The notes beneath the pieces were generated by a model. The model ran no database searches. It was not told the DNA's origin and saw nothing but the letters and a program-made list of their open reading frames with translations. A stretch of DNA of 64,000 nucleotides, from assembly GCF_000003855.2 (NCBI RefSeq), contig NW_003101680.1, positions 1,983,095-2,047,094 on the forward strand. Reading direction: 5' to 3'. This DNA is from Blastomyces gilchristii SLH14081 (taxonomy: Eukaryota > Ascomycota > Eurotiomycetes > Onygenales > Ajellomycetaceae). Position 1 is the first letter of the stretch, and every line of letters begins with the position of its first letter. Positions 11,652 to 23,459 of the stretch are shown in pieces. A program made the position numbers and the translations under genes.

Positions 11652-12703
11652 ATGACGTACCGAAACCTCACTCTTTCCCGCATCCCGAACGCCCCGTCCA
11701 ACTCATCGACTGCAAAGGACGACCCCCAAATATACCTGATTACTCTCCAAAAGGCTCCCGAGAATCGCATTGCGACCGCCTTTGCGCAGGAGATTATCCG
11801 CGCTTTGCGAGATGTGGAGCGCATGGTTGACGCTGCCGGGAAGGACGAGCGAGGAGCTGGGGTAGGCGCGGCGGTGATTATACGGGGGGAGGGGGAGAAG
11901 TTTTGGAGTACGGTTAGTGCTTTTCGGGTGGAATTTAGAATGGAATGGCTGGAGAACTGCGGTTCTTATTTATTTTGAGATATGCGTTGTAAATTGTTTG
12001 ATTTAGCAATATCTACTGCTTTGAAAAAAAGTTTTGCGATTTAGCAACTATGGAGAAGTCTAACTTAAAAACGAGCTGTATTTGTTGATTGCAATAGGGC
12101 TTGGATCTGGATGAAGCAGAGAGGAACCCTTTCTCAAATACAGACGGCTACTTTCCGGTTAGTTCACCTCCCTAGCCAGCACCGTAAGCGGTGACGAATA
12201 TGATATTTCCCTCCGACTAATCCTATATTCGATGCCAGCTCCTACATACGCTTCTCGACTACCCATATCCAACAATAGCCCTGCTGAACGGGCATACATT
12301 TGGCGGAGCGTGTCCACTAGCCCTTGCGCACGACTATCGAATCATGAACTCCCGCCGTGGATTTTTCTCCATGCCGCCCGTTAACATCGGCGTTCACTTT
12401 CCTGGAATCGGATCCCTAGCACATCTGAAACTCCGTCCAGAAATTGCGCGAAGGATGTTGCTAGAAGCACATAAATGGACAGGGAAAGAGGCGCTGGCGG
12501 ACGGAATTGTAGATCAAATAGCCGAACCAGGGGATATGCTGGATGCCGCCATTGAAACCGCACGAAAGTGGGCACCCAAGGCGAAGATGGGAGTGTATGC
12601 CGTGTTGCGACAGGAACTATGGGGCGAAGCTGCTCGGATCTTCCAAAGCATCAGCTACGTCCATCACCGCAGGACTGTTTTGCCTCCCAAGGTGAAAATC
12701 TGA
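11652..12703 (+). CDS. Enoyl-CoA hydratase/isomerase (crotonase) family protein
   Basis: Three exons: 11652-11912, 12098-12157 and 12239-12703, giving 261 residues. Crotonase hallmarks in order: the strand/oxyanion segment AAVIIRGEGEKFWSTGLDLDE across the first junction, the second oxyanion-hole segment ALLNGHTFGGACPLALAHDYR, then FFSMPPVNIGVHFPGIG and the helix with ARRMLLEAHKWTGKEALADGIVD. This layout resembles peroxisomal Delta3,Delta2-enoyl-CoA isomerases of plants and fungi. The acidic residue found in human mitochondrial ECI (the Glu of NETQLG) aligns here with Pro of MPPVNIG, so the reaction is uncertain. The C-terminus PPKVKI is not a canonical PTS1, and no mitochondrial presequence is evident. 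The gene ends 98 bp from the convergent stop of ENP2. Confidence 0.85.
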
Positions 12704-12801
12704 CCCCATGTTACATAATGTAATATCATATAACATTATCCCACACAAGAAATATATTGCCAGATTATGCACAAACGATGCACACAGCCGTTCGTTTCCA
12801 A

Positions 12802-15015
12802 TCACATTCTACGGAACGTGTTGCCCGATGCGCTCCTACGATCCTTTGAGTGTTTCGAAGATCCATTACTTTCAGGGACAATTGCCGGCTTGGGGCGAGA
12901 TTTTGGCTGGGGGGCAAATGTGACTATCTTTTCTCCCACTGCAGTATTCTTGGACGGGCGCTCTTTCGTTCGTGACTTATGTACCCTTGACTCAAAGGAC
13001 CTATCACGCGCTTGAGTAGTTTTAGTTGACGATGATACTTGCATCCGTGGAGGACGCTTGGTCTTTCTGTAGGAGACTGTAGATATGCGGCCAGAAGCCT
13101 TGGCTTTGGCCGGCTTTTCATCTTCGCTCGACTCATCATCCTCGGAGCTAGATGCAGGCACCTCATCAATAGCCTCCTCTTCGACGGCAGTTAACCCTCT
13201 CTCCGGTCTGGGATCAGTAGTTGTAACCGCAGTGCTTGGGTTTAATTCACGGAATTCCCTCGATGTCTCATCGACAGCGAAGTCTTCATCCTCGAACAGC
13301 TTAGCGAATCGAGAATCGGTAAGCGGGTTGTCTGAGCGGCTGGGTTGAGAAGGCTTAGCTTCAGCAGCATCGGCCATTTCCTCATCACCGCCATGCTCCA
13401 GAACACGCTGAGCTCGTCGTCGCTCATTCCGGTCTTCTCTCTCAAGAAACTTCTCCGCAAGTTTCTTATTCACCTTCACCGAGATCTTCTTTTTGCCCCG
13501 GATCCGACTTTCGCGTTCTTGATCGATTTTCTCCTTCACCCGTTTCGCTCTTTCTTCTTCCCAAACAAACGGATTGGAAATTAACCGCGCCTCCTCGTAT
13601 AGCCTTTGCGCAACGAAGTATCCATGCATGTAGGGCCGTAAAAGCGTAGTTCTGCCAATCAAATGGTCCAGGTTGAGACTCCGTAGTTGTTGGACTGTCA
13701 AGAACTTAAAATTATCATAAACAGAGCCCGCTTGGCCAGTAAAGGCGTGAGGATCGTTGGGATCCTCAGCCATTTCCTCCACAATGTTATCTAGGAACGC
13801 ACACCATTGCGGGGCGGGTCCAAGCTGGGGAATAAAGAATGCGTGTTGCTGTCGCCCTTCGTTGGCAGTTAGAAGCATACCGCTGTCTTTACACCAGGCC
13901 ACGCTATTTATATCAACTGCCGGTTCCACGGAGGTCCAGGGCTTTCCATCCCGAGCGTCCCATATCTTAATAATCCGCTTATCTGAAGTGAGGATCTTGG
14001 GCTCCAAGGTTTGTTCACGCGTTGCAATCGTTGGAGTGAGGAAATTAATGGTGTGGATCGGATATCCATATCCTTGGTCCTTTTTCAAGAGCGGTGTTGG
14101 GGATCGGAGGTCGAACAGGTGCACAAGGCCTTGGGAAGACCCAGTAGCGAGCGTCAATCCAGATCGATGGAATTCAAGGGCGGTGATCTCTGATTTAGTC
14201 TCGCTAAGCTGGGAGTCCGAAGGTGGGACCAAAATGCCTGCCCTGGCTCTAGCTCTCGGATCCCATAGCTCCACAGTTCCAATGGATGTTCCGAACGCGA
14301 GAAGGTTGTGACTCTCTTCAGCAATTGCGGCAGTGTTCACGCTGCCAGTGTTGATTCCCCCTTGCAGGGCTCCGCCACCAGCAGAAGAAAAGTCATCACC
14401 ACCAACCTCAACTTCATAGGATTTCATGTACCGCCCTTGTTCTAAATTCAGCCTATACACTTCGCCCATGCCATCTTGATTAACACCGACGGATGGTATG
14501 AGCGCTTCCGCTGATTGTCTGTCGTATATCAAGTCACGACCATACCTGGGCAATCGGGTGGTGTAGTGGCAACCCGAGGGAGTATGAAACTCTAATGATC
14601 GATCTGCCTGTAGGTGCAAGGATTTTGAATAATCTGACGACAATAGTAGAAATGTGGTATTCAAGGAAACGGTGTGACGAGCAAAGGAGAGCGATAAATG
14701 CGGTAGGTAATGGGTATGTATCTGCGGCTTGTATGTGCCTGTTGTTTGTTATAATCAGCGAAATTGTCCTTTGCGTAAATAGAAAACCCGGGGCATACCG
14801 GTACTCATAACCCATTGACCATCCTCACTAACACGGATACATTGACTGGCTTCCTCGAACTCGAAGTCTTGGAGAAGCTCAACCCTGTTGGCGTATTCTG
14901 GGTCTTTCTTGAGGCTTCGCTTCCGTTTTCTAGCAAGCCATTCTGGAAGCGGTCTGGCGGTTGAGGAACCGGATATAGTGTACACAGGGACACTGGAGGA
15001 ATTTGACAGCTTCAT
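12802..15015 (-). CDS. ENP2: Ribosome biogenesis WD-repeat protein Enp2/Nol10
   Basis: Two exons on the minus strand, 15015-14799 and 14738-12802, with a 60-bp intron, giving 717 residues. The N-terminus carries LPEWLARKRKRSLKKDPEYANRVELLQDFEFEEAS, the diagnostic opening of Enp2/Nol10, followed across the intron by STG-TYKPQI. WD-repeat-like blades follow (VELWDPRARA, VHLFDLRSPTP, IIKIWDARDGKPW), then the conserved stretch SVYDNFKFL with LIGRTTLLRPYMHGYF. The last third is charged: a Lys/Arg-rich helix (RVKEKIDQERESRIRGKK), the conserved DSRFAKLFEDEDFAVDETS, and a basic tail. By family knowledge, Enp2 is a nucleolar component of the 90S pre-ribosome needed for 18S rRNA processing. It is divergent from MED13 and convergent with the crotonase gene. 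The start matches the usual N-terminus of the family. Confidence 0.95.
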
Positions 15016-15611
15016 AGCTGCAAGACTTTGAATAGTTCCTCCAAATCCACGAAATGTTGAGTATTATTTCAGATGTCCAACAAAATCCGCAATTTCGATT
15101 GTTTAACTTGAAAAAAAGTTGAATTAAACTGTTTGACTTAGAGGCAAACATACCAAGAGATCCATTCGTAGGGAACTAACTAGCCCGATTTGGCTGCGGC
15201 TCTCCCGGGCGCCAAGCTTTGATGCTCTGGGGAATCTCCGTTCAATATCAAACCCGCAACCGGGTTGTTGCGTCTATGGAAGAAATGGACCATGTTCAAG
15301 GCCACCTCTTCTATTGCATAGGATTTCCACATCCAATATGTCTGTTGCCGGTCCCATATAAAGACTGTCTCTATCGTCACTTCAATTTTGCGCGGCTTGG
15401 CATCCTTCCACAATATCCAACAAACCACGACAGGCCCGATCTGTATAGATCGCCGTCTAACCCAGCAGAGTATTTGACCCTAAGCTTAGTGTATGCATCA
15501 TTATCATACTTTCGATATGCATCTTGACCTAGTGGTATTACTCCATGAAAGCCTTTCTATGCCGTTGGCCAACTGAGGGTTTTTCCCAACGTCTCCAGGG
15601 ACTTGCCCCTC
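15016..15611. promoter_or_regulatory. Divergent promoter region between ENP2 and MED13
   Basis: 596 bp separate the two start codons, so this segment must hold both promoters. Its minus strand also contains peptide-like open stretches: 15428-15180 including KPRKIEVTIETVFIWDRQQ, and an overlapping frame reading QDAYRKYDNDAYTKL. They are in different frames and end in stops, with no sensible splice join found. They may be the decayed remains of a gene or chance ORFs. Confidence 0.4.
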
Positions 15612-18600
15612 ATGGATTTCCCAGCAGGTGCGCTCACAAACTTCCGAGTTATTGTAAGTGAAATTGTAGGCTGCGCCTGTTGTTCTATGTTTACTAATAG
15701 TCACGGGAAGGACGACTTCTTCGATATATTCTGGAGAATCTACTCCATAGTAGCACCGGAATCGGACGGGTCACAGTTTGGGCCCGTGGAAAGCTCAACT
15801 CTGAGGAACTCAAACGAAATATGGAGTTCCTTATTTGCCTTGCGAAATGCAGGCTGTCTTGTTTCACAGTTGGCTGATAGACCCGAATTATGGATATTTT
15901 CCGCCAGCCCAGACTTTGATGCCCTGGCGCGGGCGTCAGGGAACCACCAGCCTCGCGAGGGTCTGATTGTTGCTGGGAATGCAACATTCCTAAGTATAAT
16001 TTCCATATCTATTGCGTTTTACATATGGCACACACTAATTTCATGAATCAGACGTCGCATCTGGTGTTAACACAGCAGCGGAGATCAAACAGCATCTACT
16101 ATCTGGTCCTAGTTCCAGCATTTTTAACGGTGCGGCAACGCAGAATAGGTTATCACCTCACGTCGGTGAATATTCACAGTTGCAAAACCTTGCAACTTAT
16201 TCTGCTTTCCATGAGGCTCTTTTATCTTCTATTTCCAAAACTGTCACCCTCCAATTCACAAGACAACAAAAGGTAGTTCCACTTGGGACTCGAACTCTCT
16301 ACGCTTCTCTCAATGAGAACGAGTATCAAGGCGGAGAGGATTCACCACTTGCGCGAAAGTCTACACCATTCCTTTCCACCCTTGATATAAACCTGACATC
16401 TAAAGGTAGACTCGTTATCTCCCTTAGCACTCTCCCGCAGCCCGGATTGGAGCAGTTACATCATGATTCAGAATCTGATATAATTGCTACCCGCCTGAAC
16501 GATGATGTCTGGCTAGCGCCTTCAGGGACGCTGTGTAGGCTCACGTCGACTAGCGAATATCAATCGAGTCTATCAAATGTGGTTTCCCCAGATCCTATGG
16601 GAACCACTCCACACCATGCTGAACTGCCAGCTGACAAAATAAATGCTAATAAACGAGAATGGAAGAAAAATGTGTCTGAATGGCTCAAAATGTTTGGCCT
16701 GCACCTAAACAACCCGGAATCGGAGTTTTGGGTTGAAGTCGAAGTTAACGTATCAGACCGACCGTTTTGTGACCTGTTTTCCAAATCAGCGTTGAATCAC
16801 CAAAAATCGTCTCCTTTTATCCGAATTTTATGGCCCGGAAGACTATGTTTCACTAGGTCGCGGTCTAAGTTGACCGCCCCTGCCAATCCCACTGAGTTCT
16901 TCTCCGGCCAATCTGAGAGCCCATTGCAATTCGCGGAAAGATGGGTCAAAGAGGTTTGTTGGATCAGCCAACCCATCGATAAACATAAATCCTCGGACGA
17001 TCAAAGTGGGCTCGAAAACCAACAGCTCAAACGCTCAGAACCATCTCCCCTGAGACTTGACCGTTCAGACATGCCAGAAAGCTTAGCAAGGACTATTAAC
17101 ATGCCAGAAGCACAACTTGCGAGCGCTGTATATCCCACCCCACCAGGTGGTGCACTCGCCCAATATATGGGAGCAGGCAGCATATCTGAGAGACTTGGAA
17201 CATCTACCATTGACACATTAAGTTACGCACCTACCCAAACTGAATCAATCTATAACGAGGCGGGTGGACCCACAACATATTTTCGTGGGAATTCAGAGAT
17301 TTTGCCAACCGCCTTGGACCCGGCGTCATCCGAACTTGGAATTGGATCGGGTCTTTATGATACTGCGGCTGACGAAGAATTTTTTGGGGATATGGATGTC
17401 GCGAACTTCGACACCAAGGGCATTACGGAGGCAGATTTTAACTTTTTCGATGAACCCGACTTTACTGGACTGACCGACAATCTTGATATGCAAACCGAGG
17501 AACCAGAGTTAGCGCAACAACATGCCGAATCGAATTTAGCTACACCATATAATTCTAATACTGCAATGTCGATAGCAGAACCTAACCCATCAAACACTAA
17601 TCAGGGTCACCTCATAACAACTAAAAACGGGAATGGCAGAATCAAACACTCTGGCGTCAGCCCCTTGAATACAACCGCAGCCGAGGGTCAAATATCCGAG
17701 GGAATTACTCAGCCCCGTCAGCTTATTCTAACAGATGGCCTCAGGAGGCGGCCAATGAGTCCGCCTCTTAGCCCGGTTCAAATCAAAAAGATCTTGTCTC
17801 CTGACGTATCGTCACCTCTACCTTCGAAACCATTGAATTCAAAGATCTCTAAATCGTGTCCAGCAAAGAATCAGTATAGTCCCGTCATATTTCAGCCGAC
17901 ACTGTGGACCTCGGACAAAAAATATAGAATGGATGGAAGATTTTGGTTCACCCCTGGAAGTCAACATATAACACGTAACTTGCGAAGCTATCCATCTGAT
18001 ATCCCAACGATTGGCTTTCCACAAAAAGGAAAGAATGTCAGACCGAAACCTCCGTCAATCCATACATCATCTGGCCCTCTTGTCTCTGATAACGCCCCAG
18101 AGATAGACTTACAATCCCCATCAACATCATCCTATGGTTCAAGCGATTATGACAGCGACACAGATCGTGGATCGAACGCAAGTTCACCGCATATTATACA
18201 ATTTCACTCGAAGAGAAAGCGTGATTCTGAAGGTGGTGGAAATTCTACGCCATCACATTTAGAAAGGCTTACACAAGCCTCTGATGTGGACAATGGGACC
18301 CTTAATGAACATGAACTCGCGTTATTAAGTATTTTCATCTCTGGAGCAGTCGACTGGCCATTAGCGGGATACTTTTCCAGAATACAAAACGACGTGTTTC
18401 CAGTGTTTTCGCGAAGAGAAGATCTCCTCCAGACAGCGCAGTTGGTTGTTGACCAAGTTACTCAATCAAGCTTCTGTCATGTCCATGATGATTTATATAT
18501 GCCGGAATGGGTGGACTGGGACGATGTACTGTCACAAAGTTTATTTGACAACACCGATGGCTTGGGTCACATGTCTAAATTGGATTTGAGAAGTTACACA

Positions 18601-20445
18601 ACTTTGGAAGACGGCTCTAATCCGCGGAAAGAAGTCCCTTCTATCAGGCCAAGTATTCCCGGTTCTATATACAAGATATCCTCCCCTCATGTTAAAGTTC
18701 ACCGCGGAAACAGCTATTTGGAAATTTTACCGCCTGCCATCGGCTTCTGGGAGACATTTGGACTAGAGCCACTCCAAGGGGAAAAGAATATCATACCCTT
18801 TTGTATTTACCCCCCAAATGTCAGTGAGGCAGCGGATGCATTCATGGAGAGATTGACCCTGGTATATTCTAGCGGCAATTTTGGAAGCCATTCTCGCCCA
18901 AAAAAGGCCAACGGACTAGTCCCATGGAGTTTAAATGCTGCTAGTGACCAGGATTACGCTTCCCTCATGCATGCATTAAATGTTTCGTGCGAAATCCTTG
19001 GTAAGGGTACAATCTTCCTCGAGTAATGCTGGCCTTATCCCTTATCTAACCGTTTTTCTAGGAAGCGCTTTATCAAACATATTAGCAAGTGACGAAAATG
19101 TGGTGATATACATCATAAATCCTTTCGTCTATGATGCGGCTATCGTAGACATTTGTTCGGCATTTTTACGACTATTTCACAAATATGTTGGTGATGCTGA
19201 CAGGCAGCACACTCGACGTCTCAACGAGCTTGTTCTTCAAATAATTCCATTGGAATTCATTGCGTCACCTGATTCCTTAGTTGTGCCCACTCAGACAGAT
19301 TATCTCCGCTTGGCACTTGAGGTTTATTCTCGCTGCCCACCAAAGGATAGATCTTCAGACTGGTTGGGGTGCGCCCCTCCTCTCGTGCTTGCGGAACCCG
19401 TTCCAAAAGTGGTGCCGTTTCGACTGGCGCCGGAATCCATAACACCGGTAGAAGAAGCCAAATGCCTCCATGTTGCTTACTCACAAAGTGTCGACCAACG
19501 CTGGGTAACAGCGGCATGGACAGACAATAGTGGTCGGCACCAAACCGCTCTTTCGTATTGTCTTCGAGAGCGAAATTCTCCAGTCTCCAGGCCTATATCA
19601 GAAATCCGAACACAAATTTGGGAGACGACCAAGGATATTATGGACATGTCATCTTCACATTGGCGATTGATCATTGTGAAAGATGAGCCAGTCGATTCTG
19701 AGGAGATTGATAGTAAGTATCCTGTCTACACAATCACACGATATGCACTCGTGGCTAACTCAAAGTTCTGTAAGTGTGGAAATCTCTACTGGATCAGTAC
19801 AATCGCCACAAAGCCATCAAAGTCGAATTGGGCATCGTCAGCGTCAACACAAAACCCGGCTTGTCCCTCAGACTCCCATCATCCCCACTTCAATTCAGCG
19901 CTCTAAGCCAACAACCAACCCAGAACGGCCTGTCAACTGTAACACCAGGATCTACCCCCCGACCTGTACCGTCTCCTGATCCATCAGGCCCTGCAGCCAC
20001 TCCTCCGACAGCAACTACACCCATGTTCGCGGACCAACAGCAAGCGACCCCACCACAACAACAACCACAACAGCTAACCACCGATTCAGACCAAGATACG
20101 ATTCTCATCGACAAATCAGACGAAACCTGGGGCGTAACACTCTCCCACAGACTCAACAGCTCCTATTCCCTCACGAAATACCAGCCCGCGCTTGCAAGCG
20201 GGTACCTACTCCGGCGTTCAGGGACCAGCGACACGGACGGACAGGCGGTAATGACTGTTAATGTAATTTACACTAATTCACGACGACCGATCGACCATTT
20301 GTTGAAGGATATCCTGCGTATGTATAGAGAACTCATAACTTTGGCGAGGGTGAGGGGTATCGTTCATGTTCAAGGTAATTTACCACTACCCTGGCATATC
20401 ATGACTGCGGTCAAGGGGCAGGAGGTATTGTCTTATACATTGTAG
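15612..20445 (+). CDS. MED13: Mediator complex subunit 13 (Med13/Srb9/Ssn2)
   Basis: Five exons: 15612-15653, 15711-15993, 16052-19000, 19062-19712 and 19775-20445, giving 1531 residues. The start MDFPAGALTNFRVI-DDFFDIFWRIYS is the characteristic N-terminus of fungal Med13, and the N-terminal domain continues through YSAFHEALLSSI and VPLGTRTLY. A long, poorly conserved Ser/Asn-rich middle follows. The C-terminal Argonaute-like MID/PIWI region includes PLAGYFSRIQNDVFPVFSRRE, KVHRGNSYLEILPPAIGFWE and SALSNILASDENVVIYIINP. By family knowledge, Med13 joins the Cdk8-CycC-Med12 kinase module to core Mediator and is controlled by degradation. Intron 1 (57 bp) is a multiple of three without a stop, so its retention would also be translatable. 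Exon 4 joins exon 5 through an ATG codon split 1/2, restoring DMWKSLLDQYNRH. Confidence 0.95.
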
Positions 20446-20568
20446 TTTGGGGTGTTCTGTGTCATTTTGGATATCCTCTTTTTATTTCTGGAGTATTTTA
20501 CTTGCTATATCATGGGCTTCTCATTTGCTCAATTTCCTCTGTTTTTCATGGCATTCTTCTTAAATTTC

Positions 20569-20571
<3 letters not shown>

Positions 20572-20622
<51 letters not shown>
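20572..20622. repeat. 51-nt T homopolymer
   Basis: An uninterrupted run of about 51 T lies 126 bp after the MED13 stop and about 260 bp beyond the stop of the convergent amidase. It would be U-rich in a MED13 3' UTR and A-rich in an amidase read-through transcript. The exact length may be affected by sequencing. Confidence 0.95.
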
Positions 20623-20626
<4 letters not shown>

Positions 20627-20879
20627 GATATTCTTTTCTCTTCTATGTCGATATAATACAATTGGGGTTTGGGTGCGCGCCAAAGAGTCGATGTTCAACG
20701 GTTAGTTTTACTCTATTATCCCCTTTTTTGCCTATTCATAATGTTTTCGCTTTCCGATTCTGATTTCCATTCATCTCATGTCCCACATCAACCCAGGAAC
20801 CCAATAGAAATTTTCTATCCGTTGTATGCCCAATACGCCGGTAAAAACTACCCTAGTGTTTTTGTAAACGGTTGTAAAT

Positions 20880-21128
20880 TTAGGACTCTGGAGGGGCCCC
20901 AATATACATATAATTATCCGCATCGATGTTCATAAAGGTAGGCTTTAATTTCAGAGCCAAGAGGTCCTCAATGGCGGATCCATACTTGATGAGTTTATCT
21001 TCCCGCCATGCGGTCTGAATTATTCCAATACCGAACGGAATTTCTGCAAGATGAGCGTTAGAACAGGACCCTTCGTGATCGCACTTACGATAAACAGCGG
21101 AACAAGGGTAAATAAACTGGTAAACGAG

Positions 21129-21170
<42 letters not shown>

Positions 21171-23459
21171 CAAATCTTACCGTTCTCGCCGGTAGCGATG
21201 CCAACAGGAATCGTGATCATCGGGTATCCTGTACATAGGTATTGGATTAAAACACCGAGGCGAAACCCCAACCTACCAAAGCCACATGGGGATGGAAGGG
21301 TTAATAAATACCAGCTTTGGCAGCTACTTGACATCCAACGCCGCTATCAGCTTGAAGCGGGACTAGTAACCCATCAAGCTGCCTGCCATCCCCCCTTGAC
21401 AAAGCTGCATCAATGCCCTCTTCTCTAGATTTTCGGCGGATATAAGCCAGGGCATGGTGATAGGTCTCATCCATGACTCCTCCAGTTTCCAAACTCATTT
21501 CGAAGCTGTCCTGTCCAGATGGCCATGCAGGATGGACACCTGGGCGCCCGCCTTCTTTCTCAGCATGCGTTGCATTGTACTTGACCACATCGTCTAAACT
21601 TCTGATATTGTTGGGGTTGGCAGCGAGGTTGCTGAGATAGGTCTTCAAATCATTGTAAAATTCCGTCTTCACTACAGTGAATTGCGATTGTTCTGGGTGG
21701 CCTTGCTTGGTGGGATAGTCCCTTTTGTGGATATTTATTTGTTAGAATATGATCTAGCTGGACTGGAAAACAAAGGGAAGGGAAAGGGTGAAAAATTACC
21801 AGTCCCATCCACCTGGTGGGATAATTTCCTCCGCGCTTGGGAAATCGGTATACTCAATGACATTTGCTCCGGCTCCTCTTATGCGCTCTATTACCTGTCC
21901 AAAAATCTGATATTGCTTTCTAGCCGTTTCTTTCTGCTTGACCTTTTCCCATACTCCCTTCCAGGGTAATCCAAATTGAGCTCCTCGAAGGGCTTCCTTC
22001 CCGGAAACAAATGATACAAATGGGGCGGTTGGAAAGCTACCTGTAGACGATACAGTTTGAATGAAGGTTGTCAATCTTGTGGTGGCAACCCCACTGCAAC
22101 TGTGGCCTGAAATAATTAGAGACTTACGGATATCAAGACGGGCGCCAGTAGGCGAATCGACAATGCCATCTAAAGCAATTGCCGCATCCAGCACTGTTCT
22201 CCCAAACGTGCCAACACTATCAAGACTGTGTGATTCGGGAATAACGCCCTTACCACAAGTCAGTCCAACCGTCGGTTTAATGCCAACAATTCCATTGCGA
22301 TCAGCGGGCACCATTATCTGCATTGAGTATTCATTAATATCCAATCATTGTCCTTGCCATTGTCAGCGTATAGAACAACTCAGCTCACGCTTCCATCAGT
22401 CTCAGTGCCTAGGCTGAAAGCGCACATGTTTGATGCGACAGCAACTGCACTTCCACAACTGGAACCCCCTGGATGTTCGGCAAGGTTATAAGGGTTCCGG
22501 CATTGGCCGCCTCGAGAGGAATAGCCTTCCGAGCTTCATAACTGTTAGCGAAATCTTCGGCACCGTTTTCTCAATTGAGGTTTCGGCTTCGCCTCACTAG
22601 TACGTTGATCTCATTGATGCCCACTCGGACAAATTGGCATGCCCGAGTAAGACGGCACCAGCTCTCCGGAGGAGAGACACGACATGTGCGTCTTCCGGGA
22701 CGACAGTCCCTACTAGCACTGTAAATCATTGTAGGGATGAGTAAGAGGTTTAATATGTTTAGATGTAAAGGGTAAAATCTGAGTAGCCTCTATAACATAC
22801 CAGAGGAGCCAGCAGTCGTTCGCATCTTGTCCTTCGTACCCATGGTCTACATGTCATTAGAACCAGACCGTCCCTTGCGGGTAAAAATAGATTCGAATGT
22901 ACGAGGTGACAATCAAATGTTATTCCCGACAACAAAACGGAGATGGATGTAAAACATACATCCTTAACAAGAAATGGAATCCCATGGAGTAGTCCATGAT
23001 TTCTCCTCTGCTCCCTTTCGCGATCCATCATCATAGCAATGTCTAGAGCATCGGGATTGACTTCAATTACAGCTCTAGATTCGAAAATAGTCATCGGAGT
23101 TAGTCGAAATACATTGTGCTGCCCGTCACCTTTCTATTACAAAAGGAGAAAACTTACTTTAAGACTCGATTGACGCGCCTGATTCTCTCCAAGTAGCACG
23201 CTGTCAGGTCATAAACCGAGAACTTCCTGCTCTCGAGACATTTGTGTAGTTGAGGGATAGAAAGCCCCTCAATGTCAACGCTGCGACATAATGGCATGCG
23301 AAGATCTACCTCCACCCCTCCTCTCTTGGAACAATTGTTGTCTTCTTTATTCATAGCACCGGTATGAATACTAGCGAATGCCCGAAAGGTCACCCGTGGC
23401 CAGCCCAAACCGGGCGGGCGAACATTGAGCAGAGGTTTGACAAGTTTGATGTACACCAT
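20880..23459 (-). CDS. Amidase (amidase-signature family), ten exons
   Basis: Minus-strand exons: 23459-23158, 23074-22960, 22846-22801, 22718-22598, 22533-22389, 22317-22128, 22040-21800, 21721-21312, 21228-21181 and 21043-20880, giving 593 residues. All ten join in frame with GT/AG ends. The catalytic triad of the family is complete: Lys138 in HGIPFLVKD, cis-Ser219 in EHPGGSSCGSAVAVASN, and nucleophile Ser243 in GTETDGS. Ser219 and Ser243 are 24 apart, as in FAAH (217/241). Other hallmarks are GIVGIKPTVGLT, GAQFGLPW and AGYPMITIPVGIATGENEIPFGIG. By family knowledge it hydrolyses an amide; the substrate cannot be told. An in-frame TAA lies two codons before the chosen ATG. The N-terminus (basic, with RVTFRAFASIHT) could be a weak mitochondrial presequence; no clear secretory signal. 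Exon 4-5 splicing (TA-C) restores STYYSEGYSSRGG and avoids a stop. Confidence 0.92.
21129..21168. repeat. 40-nt A homopolymer (T on the amidase coding strand) inside intron 9
   Basis: The run sits in the amidase intron 21042+2 to 21180, beginning 12 nt after the 5' splice site GTAAGA, so the pre-mRNA would carry U40 near its donor. Read as coding it would give a run of Phe, but splicing from GAGAACG to AAATTCCG restores the conserved frame. Confidence 0.95.

Noticed and set aside
13757..14311. 184-codon plus-strand ORF
   Set aside because: Antisense shadow of the ENP2 WD-repeat region.
21020..21334. ORF reading through the T40 tract of the amidase as poly-Phe
   Set aside because: Splicing from GAGAACG to AAATTCCG removes the tract and joins conserved amidase sequence; reading through leads to a stop.
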